Source: JAQBXX01 sp947085325
Lineage (GTDB): Bacteria; Pseudomonadota; Gammaproteobacteria; SURF-13
Direction: 5' to 3'
Assembly: GCA_947085325.1 (NCBI GenBank)
Contig: CAMTVY010000006.1
Coordinates: forward strand, 62,001-126,000
Length of the DNA stretch: 64,000 nt
Position numbers and translations under genes: made by a program. Of the stretch, positions 51,281 to 60,199 are shown piece after piece; within the stretch, counting starts at the first letter, position 1; each line of letters opens with the position of its first letter. The notes beneath the pieces were generated by a model. That model was not told the origin of the DNA, did no database searches, and saw only the letters and a program-made list of their open reading frames with translations.

Positions 51281-52342
51281 GTGAAACCCAAAAATCCCGC
51301 TCCCACCGTCACGCCACTCAGCTACCGGGCCGCAGGCGTTGACATAGACGCCGGCAACCGGCTGGTGGAAAAAATAAAACCTGTTGCCCGGCGCACGCAG
51401 CGCCCCGGTGTGCTCACAGGCCTCGGCGGCTTCGGCGCCCTGTTCGAGCTCCCCGCAGGCCGTTACCGGGAACCGGTGCTGGTATCCGGCACCGATGGCG
51501 TGGGCACCAAACTGAAGCTCGCCATCGAAACCGGTACGCACTCTACGATAGGCATCGATCTGGTAGGGATGTGCGTGAACGACATAGTGGTGCAGGGCGC
51601 CGAGCCGCTGTTTTTCCTCGACTACTACGCCACCGGCCAGCTCGATGTGGATACGGCGGCGGATGTCATCACAGGCATCGGCCGTGGCTGCGAGCTGGCA
51701 GGCTGTGCGCTGGTTGGCGGCGAAACCGCAGAAATGCCCGGCCTCTATGCGGCCGGTGATTATGACCTCGCCGGCTTCTGTGTCGGTATCGTGGAAAAAA
51801 ACAAACTCATCGACGGCAGCCGCGTAGTGGCGGGTGACGCCCTGATCGGCATTGCCTCCAGCGGCCCGCACTCCAACGGTTATTCACTGATCCGCAAAAT
51901 CATCGAGCTCACGCAGGCCGACCTGCGGCAGGCATTTGATGGCAGCACGCTGATCGAAACACTGCTTGCCCCCACCCGCATCTACGTCAAGCCGCTACTG
52001 GCGCTGATAGAGCAGGTGCCGGTGCACGCACTCGCGCACATCACCGGCGGCGGCCTGCTCGAAAACCTGCCGCGCGTCATGCCTGACGGTACCCGCGCCC
52101 GGGTTGACAGCACTGCCTGGCCGCGCCCCCCGATCTTCGACTGGTTGCAGCAGCAGGGTGCGCTCTCGGATGAAGAAATGTACCGCACCTTCAACTGCGG
52201 CATCGGCATGATTGTCTGTGTGGCGCCGCAAGACGTCGACTCCAGCCTCCAGTTCCTGCGCCAGCAAGGTGAGGCCGCCTGGCGCATCGGCCAGATCGAA
52301 GCGGGCGCGCCCGGCACCGCCCCACATGTGGTAATACGCTGA
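51281..52342 (+). CDS. purM: Phosphoribosylformylglycinamidine cyclo-ligase PurM
   Basis: AIR synthetase, fifth step of purine synthesis. It is 353 residues (E. coli 345) from a GTG. SYRAAGVDIDAGNRLVE opens the fold; the ATP loop VSGTDGVGTKLKLA is near residue 70, VGGETAEMPGLY follows, and GIASSGPHSNGYSLIRK and HITGGGLLENLPR lie in the C-terminal half. It is followed by purN after 16 bp, the classic pair. Confidence 0.97.
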   Translation: MKPKNPAPTVTPLSYRAAGVDIDAGNRLVEKIKPVARRTQRPGVLTGLGGFGALFELPAGRYREPVLVSGTDGVGTKLKLAIETGTHSTIGIDLVGMCVNDIVVQGAEPLFFLDYYATGQLDVDTAADVITGIGRGCELAGCALVGGETAEMPGLYAAGDYDLAGFCVGIVEKNKLIDGSRVVAGDALIGIASSGPHSNGYSLIRKIIELTQADLRQAFDGSTLIETLLAPTRIYVKPLLALIEQVPVHALAHITGGGLLENLPRVMPDGTRARVDSTAWPRPPIFDWLQQQGALSDEEMYRTFNCGIGMIVCVAPQDVDSSLQFLRQQGEAAWRIGQIEAGAPGTAPHVVIR

Positions 52343-52358
52343 GACTACCCCTGCGTCG

Positions 52359-53033
52359 GTGAGCATCCCGGATACATTGCCGATCGTCATTCTGGTTTCC
52401 GGTCGCGGCAGCAACCTGCAAGCCATTCTGCAGGCCGTCGCCGCACCCGCATTGCCGATCGAGATACGTGCCGTGATCAGCAACCGGCCTGATGCACCGG
52501 CGCTGGCGCTGGCACAGGCGGCAGGCGTGCCGACACAGACGCTCGACCACACTGCCTACCCGGATCGCCAGCGCTTTGATGCGGCGCTGCAAACCGCGAT
52601 CGACCGCCATGCCCCGGCTTTGGTCGTGCTGGCCGGCTTCATGCGCATCCTGAGCCCGGGTTTCGTCAACCACTACCGTGGCCGCATACTGAATATCCAC
52701 CCCTCGCTGCTGCCCGCCTATCCCGGCCTTGATACCCATCGGCGGGCACTGAAGGACGGCGTGCACGAACACGGCGCCAGCGTGCATTTTGTGACCCCTG
52801 CGGTGGATGGCGGACCGGTCGTACTGCAAGCGCGCGTGCCCGTGCTGCCTGATGACACTGCCGCCACGCTGGCTGCGCGCGTTCTCGAACAGGAGCACCG
52901 TATCTACCCGCAGGCGTTACGCTGGTTCGCCGAAGGCCGGCTGCGCCTTGCGGGAGAGCCGCCGCATGAGTACGCCTTGCTCGACGGCAAACCGACCACA
53001 CTTGAACCTGTTGCCCGGATACACGGTCTATAA
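52359..53033 (+). CDS. purN: Phosphoribosylglycinamide formyltransferase PurN
   Basis: Uses 10-formyltetrahydrofolate to formylate GAR, third step of purine synthesis. It is 224 residues (E. coli 212) from a GTG. PIVILVSGRGSNLQAIL is the nucleotide loop, MRILSPGFVNHYRGRILNIH holds the catalytic asparagine and histidine, and HPSLLPAYPGLDTH follows. Catalytic aspartate lies in VHFVTPAVDGGPVV. It is followed by the DUF3108 gene after 4 bp. Confidence 0.96.
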   Translation: MSIPDTLPIVILVSGRGSNLQAILQAVAAPALPIEIRAVISNRPDAPALALAQAAGVPTQTLDHTAYPDRQRFDAALQTAIDRHAPALVVLAGFMRILSPGFVNHYRGRILNIHPSLLPAYPGLDTHRRALKDGVHEHGASVHFVTPAVDGGPVVLQARVPVLPDDTAATLAARVLEQEHRIYPQALRWFAEGRLRLAGEPPHEYALLDGKPTTLEPVARIHGL

Positions 53034-53037
53034 CGAC

Positions 53038-53772
53038 ATGCGCAACCTCATTGCCCTGCTGTTACTGTGTGCCGCGTGGCCCGCCGCCGCCACACCGCCG
53101 CCCGCGTCTTTCAGCGCCAGCTACACGGTGCACAAAGGCAACATCCTGCTGGGCGAGATGCGCCGCACGCTCAGCCGCCCGGCTGACGCACGCTATCTGT
53201 TCAGAACCGAAACCTACGGCACCGGGCTGGCCGCGTTGTTCGTCAAGGATCGTATCGTGGAAAGCAGCGAGTGGGAATACCACGGCGGGCTGATGCGCCC
53301 GCTGCATTACAGTTACCGGAAGAGCGGCGGCAAACGTGAGCGGCAACTCGAACAACGCTTTGACTGGGGGCACAAGGTGGTCAACAGCACAGGCAGCACA
53401 CAGGCCTCAAGTACGCTGCCTATTGTCGCGGGCACCCTCGACAAGCTGGCCTACCAGATTGCACTGATGGGTGATTTGAAACAGGGTAAAACCGAGCTTG
53501 CCTACACCCTGCTCGACGACGACGAGACCAAGACCTACCGCTTTCAGGTGACGGGCGAGGAAACCCTGAGCACACCGCTGGGCGCTCTCAAAACGTTGCG
53601 AGTCGAACGCATCATGGAAGCAGGCAGCAAGCGCCATACCACTTTCTGGTGCGCGCCCGATTTAAACTATCTGCTGGTACGGCTCGACCAGCGCGAAAAT
53701 GACAGCGATGAATTCAGCGCCCTGATCCAGTCGGTAGAGGGCCTGCCTGTGCCTGTCGCCGCCATACCTTAG
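53038..53772 (+). CDS. DUF3108 domain exported protein
   Basis: A 244-residue protein with a signal peptide (MRNLIALLLLCAAWPAAA) and an almost all-beta mature part: ASFSASYTVHKGNILLGEMR, a YRTETYGTG-like FRTETYGTGLAALF, and LGALKTLRVERI near the end. The DUF3108 family is periplasmic and often follows purN in gammaproteobacteria; its role is unknown. The ATG at 53038 was chosen because it gives a clean signal peptide; the frame extends far upstream inside purN out of frame. Confidence 0.88.
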   Translation: MRNLIALLLLCAAWPAAATPPPASFSASYTVHKGNILLGEMRRTLSRPADARYLFRTETYGTGLAALFVKDRIVESSEWEYHGGLMRPLHYSYRKSGGKRERQLEQRFDWGHKVVNSTGSTQASSTLPIVAGTLDKLAYQIALMGDLKQGKTELAYTLLDDDETKTYRFQVTGEETLSTPLGALKTLRVERIMEAGSKRHTTFWCAPDLNYLLVRLDQRENDSDEFSALIQSVEGLPVPVAAIP

Positions 53773-53802
53773 CCGCCAGAGAACCACCCTTCAGCCGATG
53801 GG

Positions 53803-55095
53803 TCAGCCAAACGGGTGCCGCAATACAATGGTGTGGGCACGATCAGGGCCGGTGGAAATGATGTCGACCGGTGTTTCACTGATTTCCTCAATGCGCTTGA
53901 GATAGGCGCGCGCATTCGCGGGTAATTTATTGTAGTCAGTGATGCCCACGGTGGACTCCTTCCAGCCCTGCATCTCGTCATATACGGGCTGACAATCCGC
54001 CACGGCCTCGGCCCCCACCGGCGGTGTCAGGCGCTCCACGCCACCACAGCTGTAGCCCACGCACAGTTTCAGGCTGTCGAGGCCATCAAGTACGTCGAGC
54101 TTGGTGATGCACAAGCCTGACACGCTGTTGATCATGTTGGCGCGCCGCAAGGCGACGGCGTCAAACCAGCCACAGCGCCGCGCCCTTCCGGTGGTGGAAC
54201 CAAACTCATTACCGCGATTGGAAAGATGCGCACCCATCTCGTCAAACAATTCGGTAGGAAACGGGCCCGAGCCAACACGCGTAGTGTAGGCCTTGGTAAT
54301 CCCCATGACGTAATCGAAACTCCTGGGCCCGGCGCCGCTGCCGGTCGCCGCGCCGCCGGCGGTAGTATTGGACGAGGTGACATACGGATAGGTGCCGTGA
54401 TCAACATCGAGCAGCGCACCCTGCGCACCCTCAAACAGGATTCCCTCTCCGCGCTTGGCATACTGGTACAGCAACTCCGGCACGTCATCTATCATCGGTT
54501 GCAGAACTTCCTGCCATGCCAACGTTTCATCCAGCACCTGTTGAAAATCCACCGGCGCCGTCTTGTAATAGTTTTGCAGTACGAAATTGTGGTAATCGAG
54601 CACTTCGCCGAGTTTGGCTGCAAAGCGTTCGCGATGAAACAAATCACCGAGACGCAGCGCGCGGCGCGCAATCTTGTCTTCGTAGGCCGGGCCGATGCCG
54701 CGCCCGGTGGTGCCAATGGCGGCCTTGCCGCGCGCCAGCTCACGCGCCTGGTCAAGCGCGACATGGTAGGGCAGAATCAGCGGACACGCCTCGCTGATTT
54801 TAAGCCGTTCCCGCGCTGGCACACCGATGTCTTCCAGCATCTTGATCTCGCGCAGCAGCGCGCTGGGCGACAACACCACACCGTTGCCGATAAGACACTG
54901 CACGCCTTCACGCAGGATGCCGGACGGGATCAGATGCAGCACGGTCTTTATGCCGTCAATGACCAGCGTGTGACCTGCATTATGCCCGCCCTGGAAGCGC
55001 ACCACGGCACGCGCGCGGTCGGTAAGCAGATCCACGATCTTGCCCTTGCCCTCGTCACCCCACTGGGTGCCAATGACGACTACATTCTTGCTCAC
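53803..55095 (-). CDS. purA: Adenylosuccinate synthetase PurA
   Basis: GTP-dependent first step from IMP to AMP. The GTG at 55095 gives VSKNVVVIGTQWGDEGKGKI and 430 residues (E. coli 432); the longer frame adds 35 residues overlapping hisZ. GDEGKGKIVD is the P-loop; GGHNAGHTL, TTGRGIGPAYEDKIAR, EGAQGALLDVDHGTYPYVTS and the C-terminal FSTTGRPR-like guanine site with TGPDRAHTIVL are present. The start overlaps hisZ as GTGA. Confidence 0.97.
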   Translation of the reverse strand: MSKNVVVIGTQWGDEGKGKIVDLLTDRARAVVRFQGGHNAGHTLVIDGIKTVLHLIPSGILREGVQCLIGNGVVLSPSALLREIKMLEDIGVPARERLKISEACPLILPYHVALDQARELARGKAAIGTTGRGIGPAYEDKIARRALRLGDLFHRERFAAKLGEVLDYHNFVLQNYYKTAPVDFQQVLDETLAWQEVLQPMIDDVPELLYQYAKRGEGILFEGAQGALLDVDHGTYPYVTSSNTTAGGAATGSGAGPRSFDYVMGITKAYTTRVGSGPFPTELFDEMGAHLSNRGNEFGSTTGRARRCGWFDAVALRRANMINSVSGLCITKLDVLDGLDSLKLCVGYSCGGVERLTPPVGAEAVADCQPVYDEMQGWKESTVGITDYNKLPANARAYLKRIEEISETPVDIISTGPDRAHTIVLRHPFG

Positions 55096-56288
55096 TCCGC
55101 CCCCTTGCGCCGGGTCACCACCCAGCTCCCCTGACGTAACTCCAGTACCCGCCCACAGCCCATTTCGCGCGCGCCACCCTCCTGACCTGGCAGGGCGCAT
55201 ATCACCCGCTCCCCCTCGGCCCGCAAACTGCGAATCGATGCATCCAGCGCGGCATCCTCCGCCCAGGGCGCAAAAATGGCACCGGTCGTCGCAGCAACCG
55301 CAGCCGATGAAAGGCTGGCCAGAGTCTTCAGGTCGGCACTGAAGCCCGTGGCCGGGCGTGCGCGGCCAAACACCGCGCCGATGTCGTCATAGCGCCCGCC
55401 CTGGGCCACGGCCTGGCCATGCCCCGCCACATACGCGGCAAATACGGCGCCTGTGTGATAATGGTAGCCGCGCAGTTCTGCCAGATCGAAATGCAATGGC
55501 GTCTCCGGCAACCGGCGCTGCACGGCCTGCACGAGGCTGCACAAACCTTCAAGCGCATTCAGTGTTTCGGCAGAAGCGCCGCGCAGCACACTGCGGCCCT
55601 CCTCCAGCACCTCTATGCCGCCATTCAATTCCGCCAGAAGCGCGAAGCGCTGGCGGTAAGTTTTAGTCAACGTAAACTGGAGCAGCAGTTCTTCGATTTC
55701 AGAACCCGCCTTGCGTTGCAGCACATCGAACAGGGTTTTTTCCTGTTCCTGATTCAAGTTGGCCTCACGCACCAGTCCGCGGTAAATACCGACATGGCCC
55801 AGGTCAAGACAGATGCCTTGCACACCCGTCAGGGTGAGCGTTTCCAGCATCAGGCTCAGCACCTCGAGATCACTCTCGATACCCGCGTGACCATACAGCT
55901 CAGCACCCACCTGCAACGGGTTGCGTGAGCGTGCAAAGCCATCAGGGAGTGTGTGCAGCACTGTGCCGAGGTAGCACAGGCGCACCGGCGTCGTGCGCTT
56001 GAGACGATGTGCGTCGATGCGTGCGGCCTGGGGCGTCATGTCGGCACGCACACCCATCAGCCGACCCGTAAGCTGGTCGGTGATCTTGAACGTCTTCAGG
56101 TCAAGGTCGTTGCTGGTGCCGGTGAGCAGCGACTCAATGTACTCCACCAGCGGCGGCATCACCAGTTCGTAGCCCCAGTTACGGAACAGGTCGAGCAGTT
56201 TGCGACGCAGGGCTTCGAGTTGCTCCGCCTCAAGCGGCAACAACTCTTCGATTCCTTCAGGCAGCAGCCAGCGATCTTGTCGGGGCAT
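55092..56288 (-). CDS. hisZ: ATP phosphoribosyltransferase regulatory subunit HisZ
   Basis: HisRS-like protein without tRNA synthetase activity that forms an octamer with short-form HisG, giving activity and histidine feedback. It is 398 residues. Class II synthetase motif 1 (RRKLLDLFRNWGYELVMPPLVE), a motif 2-like VRADMTPQAARIDAHRL, and a motif 3-like region YHTGAVFAAYVAGHGQAVAQ with RYDDIGAVFGRARPATGFS are seen. No anticodon-binding domain follows. hisG is not in the window. The hisZ-purA pair is conserved in this group. Confidence 0.95.
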   Translation of the reverse strand: MPRQDRWLLPEGIEELLPLEAEQLEALRRKLLDLFRNWGYELVMPPLVEYIESLLTGTSNDLDLKTFKITDQLTGRLMGVRADMTPQAARIDAHRLKRTTPVRLCYLGTVLHTLPDGFARSRNPLQVGAELYGHAGIESDLEVLSLMLETLTLTGVQGICLDLGHVGIYRGLVREANLNQEQEKTLFDVLQRKAGSEIEELLLQFTLTKTYRQRFALLAELNGGIEVLEEGRSVLRGASAETLNALEGLCSLVQAVQRRLPETPLHFDLAELRGYHYHTGAVFAAYVAGHGQAVAQGGRYDDIGAVFGRARPATGFSADLKTLASLSSAAVAATTGAIFAPWAEDAALDASIRSLRAEGERVICALPGQEGGAREMGCGRVLELRQGSWVVTRRKGAE

Positions 56289-56311
56289 GGGCGCGATGAG
56301 GCCGGGTTTAA

Positions 56312-56497
56312 CTAACGCACAAAGTATAACAGAGCAAGCCCCACCAGCATGCTGATGAAGCCAACGGTACGCAATGTGCGATCATCCATCTGCGCGATCT
56401 GGCTGAGGGACTTTCGCAGCCACGCGGGGCTGAGAAATGGCAGCATGCCTTCTATGATGAGCAGCAGTGCGAGCGCGCCTGCCAGGCTATCCCACAT
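56312..56497 (-). CDS. DUF2065 small membrane protein
   Basis: A 61-residue protein with two membrane helices (about 5-22 and 44-60), MWDSLAGALALLLIIEGMLP and TVGFISMLVGLALLYFVR, joined by a polar loop (SQIAQMDDRTLR). DUF2065 (YjeT-like) members sit between hflC and purA in many proteobacteria. The function is unknown; a role beside the HflKC/FtsH complex is only suggested by position. Confidence 0.9.
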   Translation of the reverse strand: MWDSLAGALALLLIIEGMLPFLSPAWLRKSLSQIAQMDDRTLRTVGFISMLVGLALLYFVR

Positions 56498-56526
56498 GGC
56501 ATGCCCACAACTCGGCGTGCCGCCCG

Positions 56527-57405
56527 CTACTTGCCGCCATCGGGGCGCGGGTTTTTGAAGTACTTGAAAAACTCTGCGCCGGGATCAAGCACCAAAATGT
56601 CATTTTTGTCCTTGAAGGTATTTTTATAGGCATTCAGGCTGCGGTAGAGCGAATAGAACTCTGCATCACTGCCAAAGGCCTTGGCATAGATGGCCGCCGC
56701 CTGCGCATCCCCTTCACCGCGCACCTGCTCGGCCTTGCTGTAGGCCTCGGCGAGAATGACCGTACGCTGGCGATCTGCATCCGCCCGGATACGCTCTGCC
56801 GCCTCAGCACCGCGTGCGCGTAAATCCTTCGCCACGCGCTCACGTTCGGCCTGCATGCGCTGGAATACCGACAGACTCACTTCCTTGGGCAGATCCACAC
56901 GACGCAGCCGTACGTCCACCACCTCAATACCAAACTGGTGCGCCTGCTGATTGGCCCCTGTGGTCAGCACCGCCATGATGTTGGCACGGTCGCCTGAAAT
57001 GACTTCCTGTATGGTGCGCTTGCCGAATTCGCCGCGCAGGCCGTCCTTGACGATCTGATAGAGCCGCTGGCTCGCACGCGCTTCGTCACCGTCCATGCTG
57101 CGATAGTAGTCCGCAACATTCTTGATGCGCCATTTAACGAAAGAATCGACAATGACATTCTTCTTTTCTGCGGTAAGGTAGCGCTCAGGCTCGGCTTCAG
57201 CGGTATGAATGCGGGCATCGAACTTGCGCACATTATTGATCACCGGCAGCTTTAAATATAGCCCGGGCGCAAAGTCGGAGCGCACAATTTCGCCCAGCCG
57301 GAACAGGATGGCGCGTTCACGCTCGCTCACCGTAAACACGGAAAAATAAATCGCCGCCAGCAGCACCACGGCGACCCCCGGCAAAAACGTCTTCAGCCTT
57401 TCCAT
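56527..57405 (-). CDS. hflC: FtsH protease modulator HflC
   Basis: SPFH/prohibitin family protein that forms a cage with HflK around FtsH. It is 292 residues (E. coli 334). An N-terminal membrane anchor (about 7-24) is followed by the SPFH domain beginning VSERERAILFRLGEIVRSDF. A long alpha-helix (about 180-260, AERERVAKDLRARGAEAAER) follows. The shorter C-terminus lacks part of the E. coli tail. The ATG overlaps the hflK stop (TAATG). Confidence 0.96.
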   Translation of the reverse strand: MERLKTFLPGVAVVLLAAIYFSVFTVSERERAILFRLGEIVRSDFAPGLYLKLPVINNVRKFDARIHTAEAEPERYLTAEKKNVIVDSFVKWRIKNVADYYRSMDGDEARASQRLYQIVKDGLRGEFGKRTIQEVISGDRANIMAVLTTGANQQAHQFGIEVVDVRLRRVDLPKEVSLSVFQRMQAERERVAKDLRARGAEAAERIRADADRQRTVILAEAYSKAEQVRGEGDAQAAAIYAKAFGSDAEFYSLYRSLNAYKNTFKDKNDILVLDPGAEFFKYFKNPRPDGGK

Positions 57406-58610
57406 TAGCGCTCTCCCCTGTCGCGGCTGCGATCACGCGTATCATCGCGCTGCGTGCCGCCGTCTTGATTTACCCGCGGGGCCACAGTGGTTGCGGGGGG
57501 CAACATGCGCTCCAGCGCCTGTTCGGCGGGCAGGGATCTCTCGCCATTCATGCGGTCGAGCGGCAGGTACAGCAGGTTACTGCTGCCTTTGACATCGACC
57601 ATGACCTTGCCTGTACTCGCCAGCACCTGCTCCATCGCATCCAGGTACAAGCGCTCACGCGTTACGGCAGGGGCCTTGCGATACTCAGCCAACACCTGGG
57701 TGAAGCGGCTACCCTCACCAAACGCCTGCTCCACGACACGCGACTTGTAGGCAGAGCTCTCCTCAATCTGGCGCTGGGCCGCGCCACGCGCACGCGGGAT
57801 GATGTCATTGGCGTAGGTTTCTGCCTCGTTGCGCAGACGCTGCTCATCTTCACGCGACTTGATCACGTCTTCGAATGCCGCTTGCACTTCCTCCGGGGGT
57901 TGCGCGTCTTGCAGGTTGACGCTGGTTACTTCTAGACCGCTGCCGTAGCGGTCTAGAACCGTCTGCAGGACATCTTCTGTACGCGTCATGACTTCAGCGC
58001 GGCCTTCGGTGAGCACGAAGTCCAGGCTGCTCTTGCCAATGGTTTCGCGCACTGCGCTCTCGGTAGCCTGGGCCAGCGTGGCATCCGGATCAATGACGTT
58101 GAACAGGTACTCGCGCGCATCCTTGACGCGGTATTGCACTGCCAGCTTGATATCGACGATATTCTCGTCCTTGGTGAGCATCAACGACTCGGCCGGTACG
58201 CGCGGCGCAGAGGCGCTGCCACGTGCAGAGCCAGCCGAACGGAAACCGATTTCAACATTGCGGATCTGCGCGACATTGACGACCTCGACGGTTTCAATCG
58301 GATAGGGGATATGCCAGTGCGGGCCCGGCAGGGTGGTTTCCGTGTATTTGCCGAAGCTCAATTCCACACCGCGCTCAGCCGGATCGACGATGTAAATCCC
58401 GGAGGCCAGCCACACTGCGAATATGATGCCGATGATCAGGGGTATCGGCGAGCGCATGCCAGCACCGCCGCCGCGCTTGCCGCCGAAACCGCCCAGAGAC
58501 TGCTTCAGCTTGCGGAAAATATCGTCCAGATCGGGCGGCCTAGACGCGTCCTTGCGCGATCCTGCTCCCCACGGATTATTGTCGCCACCACCGGGCTCAT
58601 TCCAGGCCAT
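57405..58610 (-). CDS. hflK: FtsH protease modulator HflK
   Basis: Partner of HflC. It is 401 residues (E. coli 419). A glycine-rich cytosolic N-terminus (MAWNEPGGGDNNPWG through GFGGKRGGG) precedes a membrane helix (about 55-75) and the SPFH domain starting VDPAERGVELSFGKYTE. The helical part contains RGAAQRQIEESSAYKSRVV. The tail is Arg/Asp/Gly-rich and low in complexity. It follows hflX by 24 bp. Confidence 0.96.
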   Translation of the reverse strand: MAWNEPGGGDNNPWGAGSRKDASRPPDLDDIFRKLKQSLGGFGGKRGGGAGMRSPIPLIIGIIFAVWLASGIYIVDPAERGVELSFGKYTETTLPGPHWHIPYPIETVEVVNVAQIRNVEIGFRSAGSARGSASAPRVPAESLMLTKDENIVDIKLAVQYRVKDAREYLFNVIDPDATLAQATESAVRETIGKSSLDFVLTEGRAEVMTRTEDVLQTVLDRYGSGLEVTSVNLQDAQPPEEVQAAFEDVIKSREDEQRLRNEAETYANDIIPRARGAAQRQIEESSAYKSRVVEQAFGEGSRFTQVLAEYRKAPAVTRERLYLDAMEQVLASTGKVMVDVKGSSNLLYLPLDRMNGERSLPAEQALERMLPPATTVAPRVNQDGGTQRDDTRDRSRDRGER

Positions 58611-58634
58611 TACACACTACTCCGCTGTTGATAG

Positions 58635-59819
58635 TTAATTTTCACCGACACAGCTTTCGGTCTGAGTATCATTATGCGCATTATAGCGCTGTTCTGCGCC
58701 TGCATACAGCGACTGTCTCTGCGCAGCGTAGCCGGTCACGGCCTCACGCAGCAAATCCAGCCCTGCGCCGCTCACTGCGGACACCCACACCCGCCTCACA
58801 TTGCCCTGTTCGTCACGCTCCATGCGCGGGGCTGACTCCGGCAACAGGTCGATCTTGTTGTACACCTCGATCTGTGGCACTGCCTCGGCACCGATCTCCT
58901 TCAGCACTGCATTGACCTGTTCGATGGCGGCATGACGATTGTCATCATGCGCGTCGATCACATGCAGCAACAGGTCTGCCTCCTGGGTCTCTTGCAGGGT
59001 AGAGCGGAATGCCGCCACCAGATCGTGCGGCAGGTGCCGGATAAAGCCGACCGTATCGGCCAGAATCGCATGGCTGTTGTGGGCAAGATACATGCGGCGC
59101 AGTGTCGGGTCGAGCGTCGCGAACAGCTGATTTGCGGCATAGACACCAGAGCGCGTCAGCCGGTTGAACAGCGTGGATTTCCCGGTATTGGTGTAGCCCA
59201 CCAGCGAAACCGTAGGCGCCGCCGACTTGCGCCGCGACTTGCGGCTCTGGCCACGCTGCATGGCCACCTTCTCCAGCTGTTTGTGCAAATGCCTGATGCG
59301 CACCCGGATCAGGCGGCGATCGGTTTCGAGCTGGGTTTCGCCCGGGCCACGCAGGCCGATACCGCCCTTCTGGCGTTCAAGGTGAGTCCAGCCTCGCACC
59401 AGGCGCGTGGCGATGTGCTGTAACTGGGCAAGCTCGACTTGCAGCTTGCCCTCATGGCTGCTCGCGCGCTGCGCGAAAATGTCGAGGATCAGACCGGTGC
59501 GATCCAGCACTCGGCATTGCAGCAGCTTTTCCAGGTTGCGCTCCTGCGCCGGTGACAGGGGATGATTGAACAGCACCACTTCAGCCTGCTCACGCTCCAC
59601 GCAGGCGCGCAACTCCTCGGCCTTGCCGCTACCGATGAAGTATTTTGGATTTGGCTGCTGGCGCGAGCCTGTGATTACCGCAACTGGCCGGGTACGCGCA
59701 GAAACTGCCAGCTCACGCAACTCCGCGAGATCCTCGCGCTGCTCCGCAGCGCGAAAATCGATGTGTACCAGTACGGCGCGCTCGAACCCGCCATGCCGCT
59801 GATGGGGGCGGTCAAACAA
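58635..59819 (-). CDS. hflX: Ribosome-splitting GTPase HflX
   Basis: OBG-HflX GTPase that dissociates stalled or heat-damaged 70S ribosomes. It is 394 residues (E. coli 426). It starts at TTG (MFDRPHQRHGGFERAVLVHI); in E. coli too HflX begins MFDR. The N-terminal subdomain has PNPKYFIGSGKAEEL and DRTGLILDIFAQRASSHEGK. A glycine-rich segment, QKGGIGLRGPGETQLE, precedes the G domain with G1 GYTNTGKSTL, G3 DTVGF and G4 NKIDLL. It lies 20 bp after hfq. Confidence 0.95.
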   Translation of the reverse strand: MFDRPHQRHGGFERAVLVHIDFRAAEQREDLAELRELAVSARTRPVAVITGSRQQPNPKYFIGSGKAEELRACVEREQAEVVLFNHPLSPAQERNLEKLLQCRVLDRTGLILDIFAQRASSHEGKLQVELAQLQHIATRLVRGWTHLERQKGGIGLRGPGETQLETDRRLIRVRIRHLHKQLEKVAMQRGQSRKSRRKSAAPTVSLVGYTNTGKSTLFNRLTRSGVYAANQLFATLDPTLRRMYLAHNSHAILADTVGFIRHLPHDLVAAFRSTLQETQEADLLLHVIDAHDDNRHAAIEQVNAVLKEIGAEAVPQIEVYNKIDLLPESAPRMERDEQGNVRRVWVSAVSGAGLDLLREAVTGYAAQRQSLYAGAEQRYNAHNDTQTESCVGEN

Positions 59820-59839
59820 TCATCTGCCCCCGTACGCGC

Positions 59840-60091
59840 TCAAGCATTACCCGCATCAGGTTCCGCATCTTCCTCGACGGGAAGCTTGACGTTGCGTGAT
59901 GGCACCACGGTGGAAATGGCATGCTTGTATACCATCTGGCTCACGGTATTTTTCAGCAGCACCACGAATTGGTCGAACGACTCGATCTGGCCCTGCAGCT
60001 TGATTCCGTTGGTCAGATAAATCGAAACCGGCACACCTTCCTTGCGTAATGCATTCAGGAAGGGATCCTGCAATGTTTTCCCTTTGGTCAT
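59840..60091 (-). CDS. hfq: RNA chaperone Hfq
   Basis: Hexameric Sm-like protein that pairs small RNAs with mRNAs. It is 83 residues (E. coli 102), with a short acidic tail (EEDAEPDAGNA) typical outside the enterics. Q8-type LQDPFLNALRKEGVPVSIYL and the Sm2 motif YKHAISTVVPSR are intact. A 108 bp gap separates it from miaA and may hold its own promoter, which I cannot define. Confidence 0.98.
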   Translation of the reverse strand: MTKGKTLQDPFLNALRKEGVPVSIYLTNGIKLQGQIESFDQFVVLLKNTVSQMVYKHAISTVVPSRNVKLPVEEDAEPDAGNA

Positions 60092-60199
60092 GTTTGCTTT
60101 CCCTTATAGTTATTGGGGCCATCAGAATCGAGGCGTTAAGGGGCAACTTTCCTAATAGGCACCTTCCGGCCAAGCAAAGGTTTGACACGTATCCGAGTA